From Panonychus citri (lineage: Eukaryota; Arthropoda; Arachnida; Trombidiformes; Tetranychidae): a DNA stretch of 64,000 bases. Position 1 is the stretch's first letter. Each line of letters opens with the position of its first letter. Made by a program: the position numbers and the translations under genes. The stretch spans positions 558,001 to 622,000 of the forward strand of contig NW_026515542.1 in NCBI RefSeq assembly GCF_014898815.1, given 5' to 3'. The notes under the pieces were generated by a model, which searched no databases, was not told the origin of the DNA, and saw nothing but the letters and a program-made list of their open reading frames with translations. Shown here piece after piece: positions 62,288-64,000 of this stretch.

Positions 62288-62795
62288 TTATCATCCCCTT
62301 TTTCCTAATACGTGGTAAGATTATAACTTTTACCCTATTAATTCAACAACATCACTTGTATCTTCATCAATCTAATCTCAATTTTAATATCAAAGTATTA
62401 ATATCATAATTATGTAACCATTTTTTTTCACCATTTCCATTATGGGTTGATAAATTTACCGTTACATTGATTGAGGAGCATTATAATTACAAGAGTTACG
62501 ATAAATATTACAATTGGCGATTTAAATTCACATTGTCATCAAGTTAACTTATCTCACTCATTATAATTGTGATATTTTTTGATGATTTATCAAGATTTAC
62601 CTCTGATCATGTTAATATTTATCATAACCATCATCATGTTCATTGTTATATGATATTAAATATCTCATTTGAATCAAAGTTTTAGTAACAATAAACTGAT
62701 TTTCTGGCATCACAATAAAGACAAGATGGAAACTTACCTTGCCCTCCTATCCAAAGTCAATAACAGAGGATAAACTTATCTCTGAATTTTTTTTC

Positions 62796-62816
62796 TCAAT
62801 ACCCTAAGGGTATTGA
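62796..62816. repeat. 21-bp palindrome with one-base centre
   Basis: TCAATACCCT and AGGGTATTGA are exact reverse complements around a single A. Its GC-containing core makes it stand out from the AT-rich palindromes nearby. Confidence 0.9.
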
Positions 62817-64000
62817 TGGTTTGAAACATTTTCCCTCGTCATCATTTACATTTTTATCTTTATCACTTTTCCATGGTGATATATATATACTTGAAGATCC
62901 ACTCCCATTTACACTCCACCTCCTCTGATTAAACCTTAACACTTATGTTGTCACTTTTTTTCATCTCAATCTATTGATTCAATGTAACTTTTAAACTTGA
63001 TCATCAACTTGAATCCCAATGGTAAATATCATCAGCTGATTGTGATTATAATTCAATCTCATGTTACAGATGATATTTTCCCAACACCATCATCATCATA
63101 AACTGTTTGCTTTATATTATCATCAAATGATTTGATTGTTTTTGTTTTCTTCTTGTTCACCAATTTCATATTCATGTAACTTTCAGGGTGATAATTGAAT
63201 TGTTGGCCTTGGGTTACATTAGAAACTTTAACAATATTTTGTTATCTCTTTCATTTCAATTCATTTCATCATCTACATAATATATTTTCCATCATGGTGA
63301 TCATATTTATCAGTTTCAAGTGTTGAAATATTTTGCCAAATAGCTTGAGGCTATTCTGTTGATAACAAATGATCCTGATTATTTTCAACATTTCCTCCTC
63401 CATATATAAGCTTCAACTTCATGATGATCAAGATGAAGATTCCTAAATTATCATGATCAGTTAATTTCCTAAAATGAAAAAAAAGATAAAATTAACAATT
63501 AAAACTTTGTCTTAATTACAAGAAGTTAAATTGAACTTTCTCAATCTTCAGGGTAATTCTTGAAATGTTCAGTCTGCTAATTAATGATGATAAGTTGTTA
63601 AAATTGATTAACTATTATTGATTAAATTGATGGTGTATTCATATAATAATAGTTTCATTATTTGAAAGTCTATCATGATGATGATAATATTAGTTGATGG
63701 TTCATGAAAATTGATTCAATTGATTGAATTTAATCAACGTGAACTACATGTTGATAGTGAATGAAATTGAAGGTTAACTTGTAAACATAATACAAATTCA
63801 GTTGAATAATATCATGTAGGTTAGTTAAATGATTCAAGTAAATAATAGTTGAGATTGAGATGAATCAACAACAATTGAGATAATATTATCATCACCCGTG
63901 TATATATATAAAAAGACTCAGGGGATTCAATGAATATCATGATAACAATGATTAAAACCATTGAAATCTATTCTTGGCTTCAATCAAGCTCATTAATCTG

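Larger units (their letters stand above)
56690..64000 (+). other. Probable long intron of the putative repressor gene, running off the window
   Basis: No exon, and no homeobox-like WFQNRR coding segment, was found on the plus strand to the end of the window. Contents are AT-rich DNA, TTC and ATC tracts, and several perfect palindromes (57740-57759, 59614-59633, 62796-62816). An independent non-coding region after a differently spliced gene end cannot be excluded: reading straight on from the donor reaches a TAG stop at about 56764-56766. Confidence 0.5.

Noticed and set aside
1..64000. CRISPR arrays, bacterial operons, integrated viruses or intact transposons
   Set aside because: No spaced direct repeats, no transposase, integrase or polymerase frame and no long terminal repeats were seen; the repeats present are microsatellites.

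Overview
This is a 64 kb stretch of AT-rich arthropod nuclear DNA. Genes are split by GT-AG introns that are mostly 80-500 bp, with a few of 2-10 kb. Non-coding DNA is full of CT/GA, ATC/GAT and poly-A/T tracts and of the words AACAATTA / TAATTGTT. An r-type opsin with the UV lysine shows that the host is an arthropod. The compact introns and the AACAATTAA texture recall acariform (spider-mite-like) genomes, but that placement is a recollection, not a proof. I see no prokaryotic operon, CRISPR array, integrated virus or clear transposon.

Layout: 1-5.8 kb non-coding; 5.9-18.4 kb (+) a five-exon claudin/PMP22-like tetraspan gene with a 10 kb first intron; 19.3-20.9 kb (-) a three-exon UV-type opsin, convergent with it; 22.9-28.8 kb (-) a homologue of GSE1, a CoREST/HDAC-associated scaffold; 30.0-30.2 kb (-) the small ATP synthase subunit k (DAPIT); 30.8-32.2 kb (-) the mitochondrial Obg-type GTPase MTG2; 33.3-35.2 kb (-) IMPACT, a GCN2 regulator; 36.8-39.0 kb (+) RIC-3, a nicotinic receptor chaperone; 39.3-41.9 kb (-) an 832-residue C2H2 zinc-finger protein; 42.8-44.2 kb (-) a casein kinase I gamma; 44.7-45.9 kb (-) the meiotic recombinase DMC1; 45.9-54.2 kb gene-poor microsatellite-rich DNA; 54.2-56.7 kb (+) the first two coding exons of a putative transcriptional repressor with an eh1-like and two CtBP-like motifs, whose remaining exons lie beyond the window.

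The genes are mostly unrelated housekeeping, neuronal and regulatory genes, each with its own transcription unit. MTG2 and ATP synthase subunit k are adjacent on the same strand and both serve mitochondria, but nothing shows that they are co-transcribed. I found no novel multi-gene system. The points most worth checking are: two genes (GSE1 and RIC-3) whose otherwise clean models each need one extra base; a short CK1 gamma without the usual lipidated tail; an altered G4 motif and an overlapping uORF in MTG2; the partial repressor gene with its large non-coding flanks; and several perfect palindromes in the non-coding DNA.
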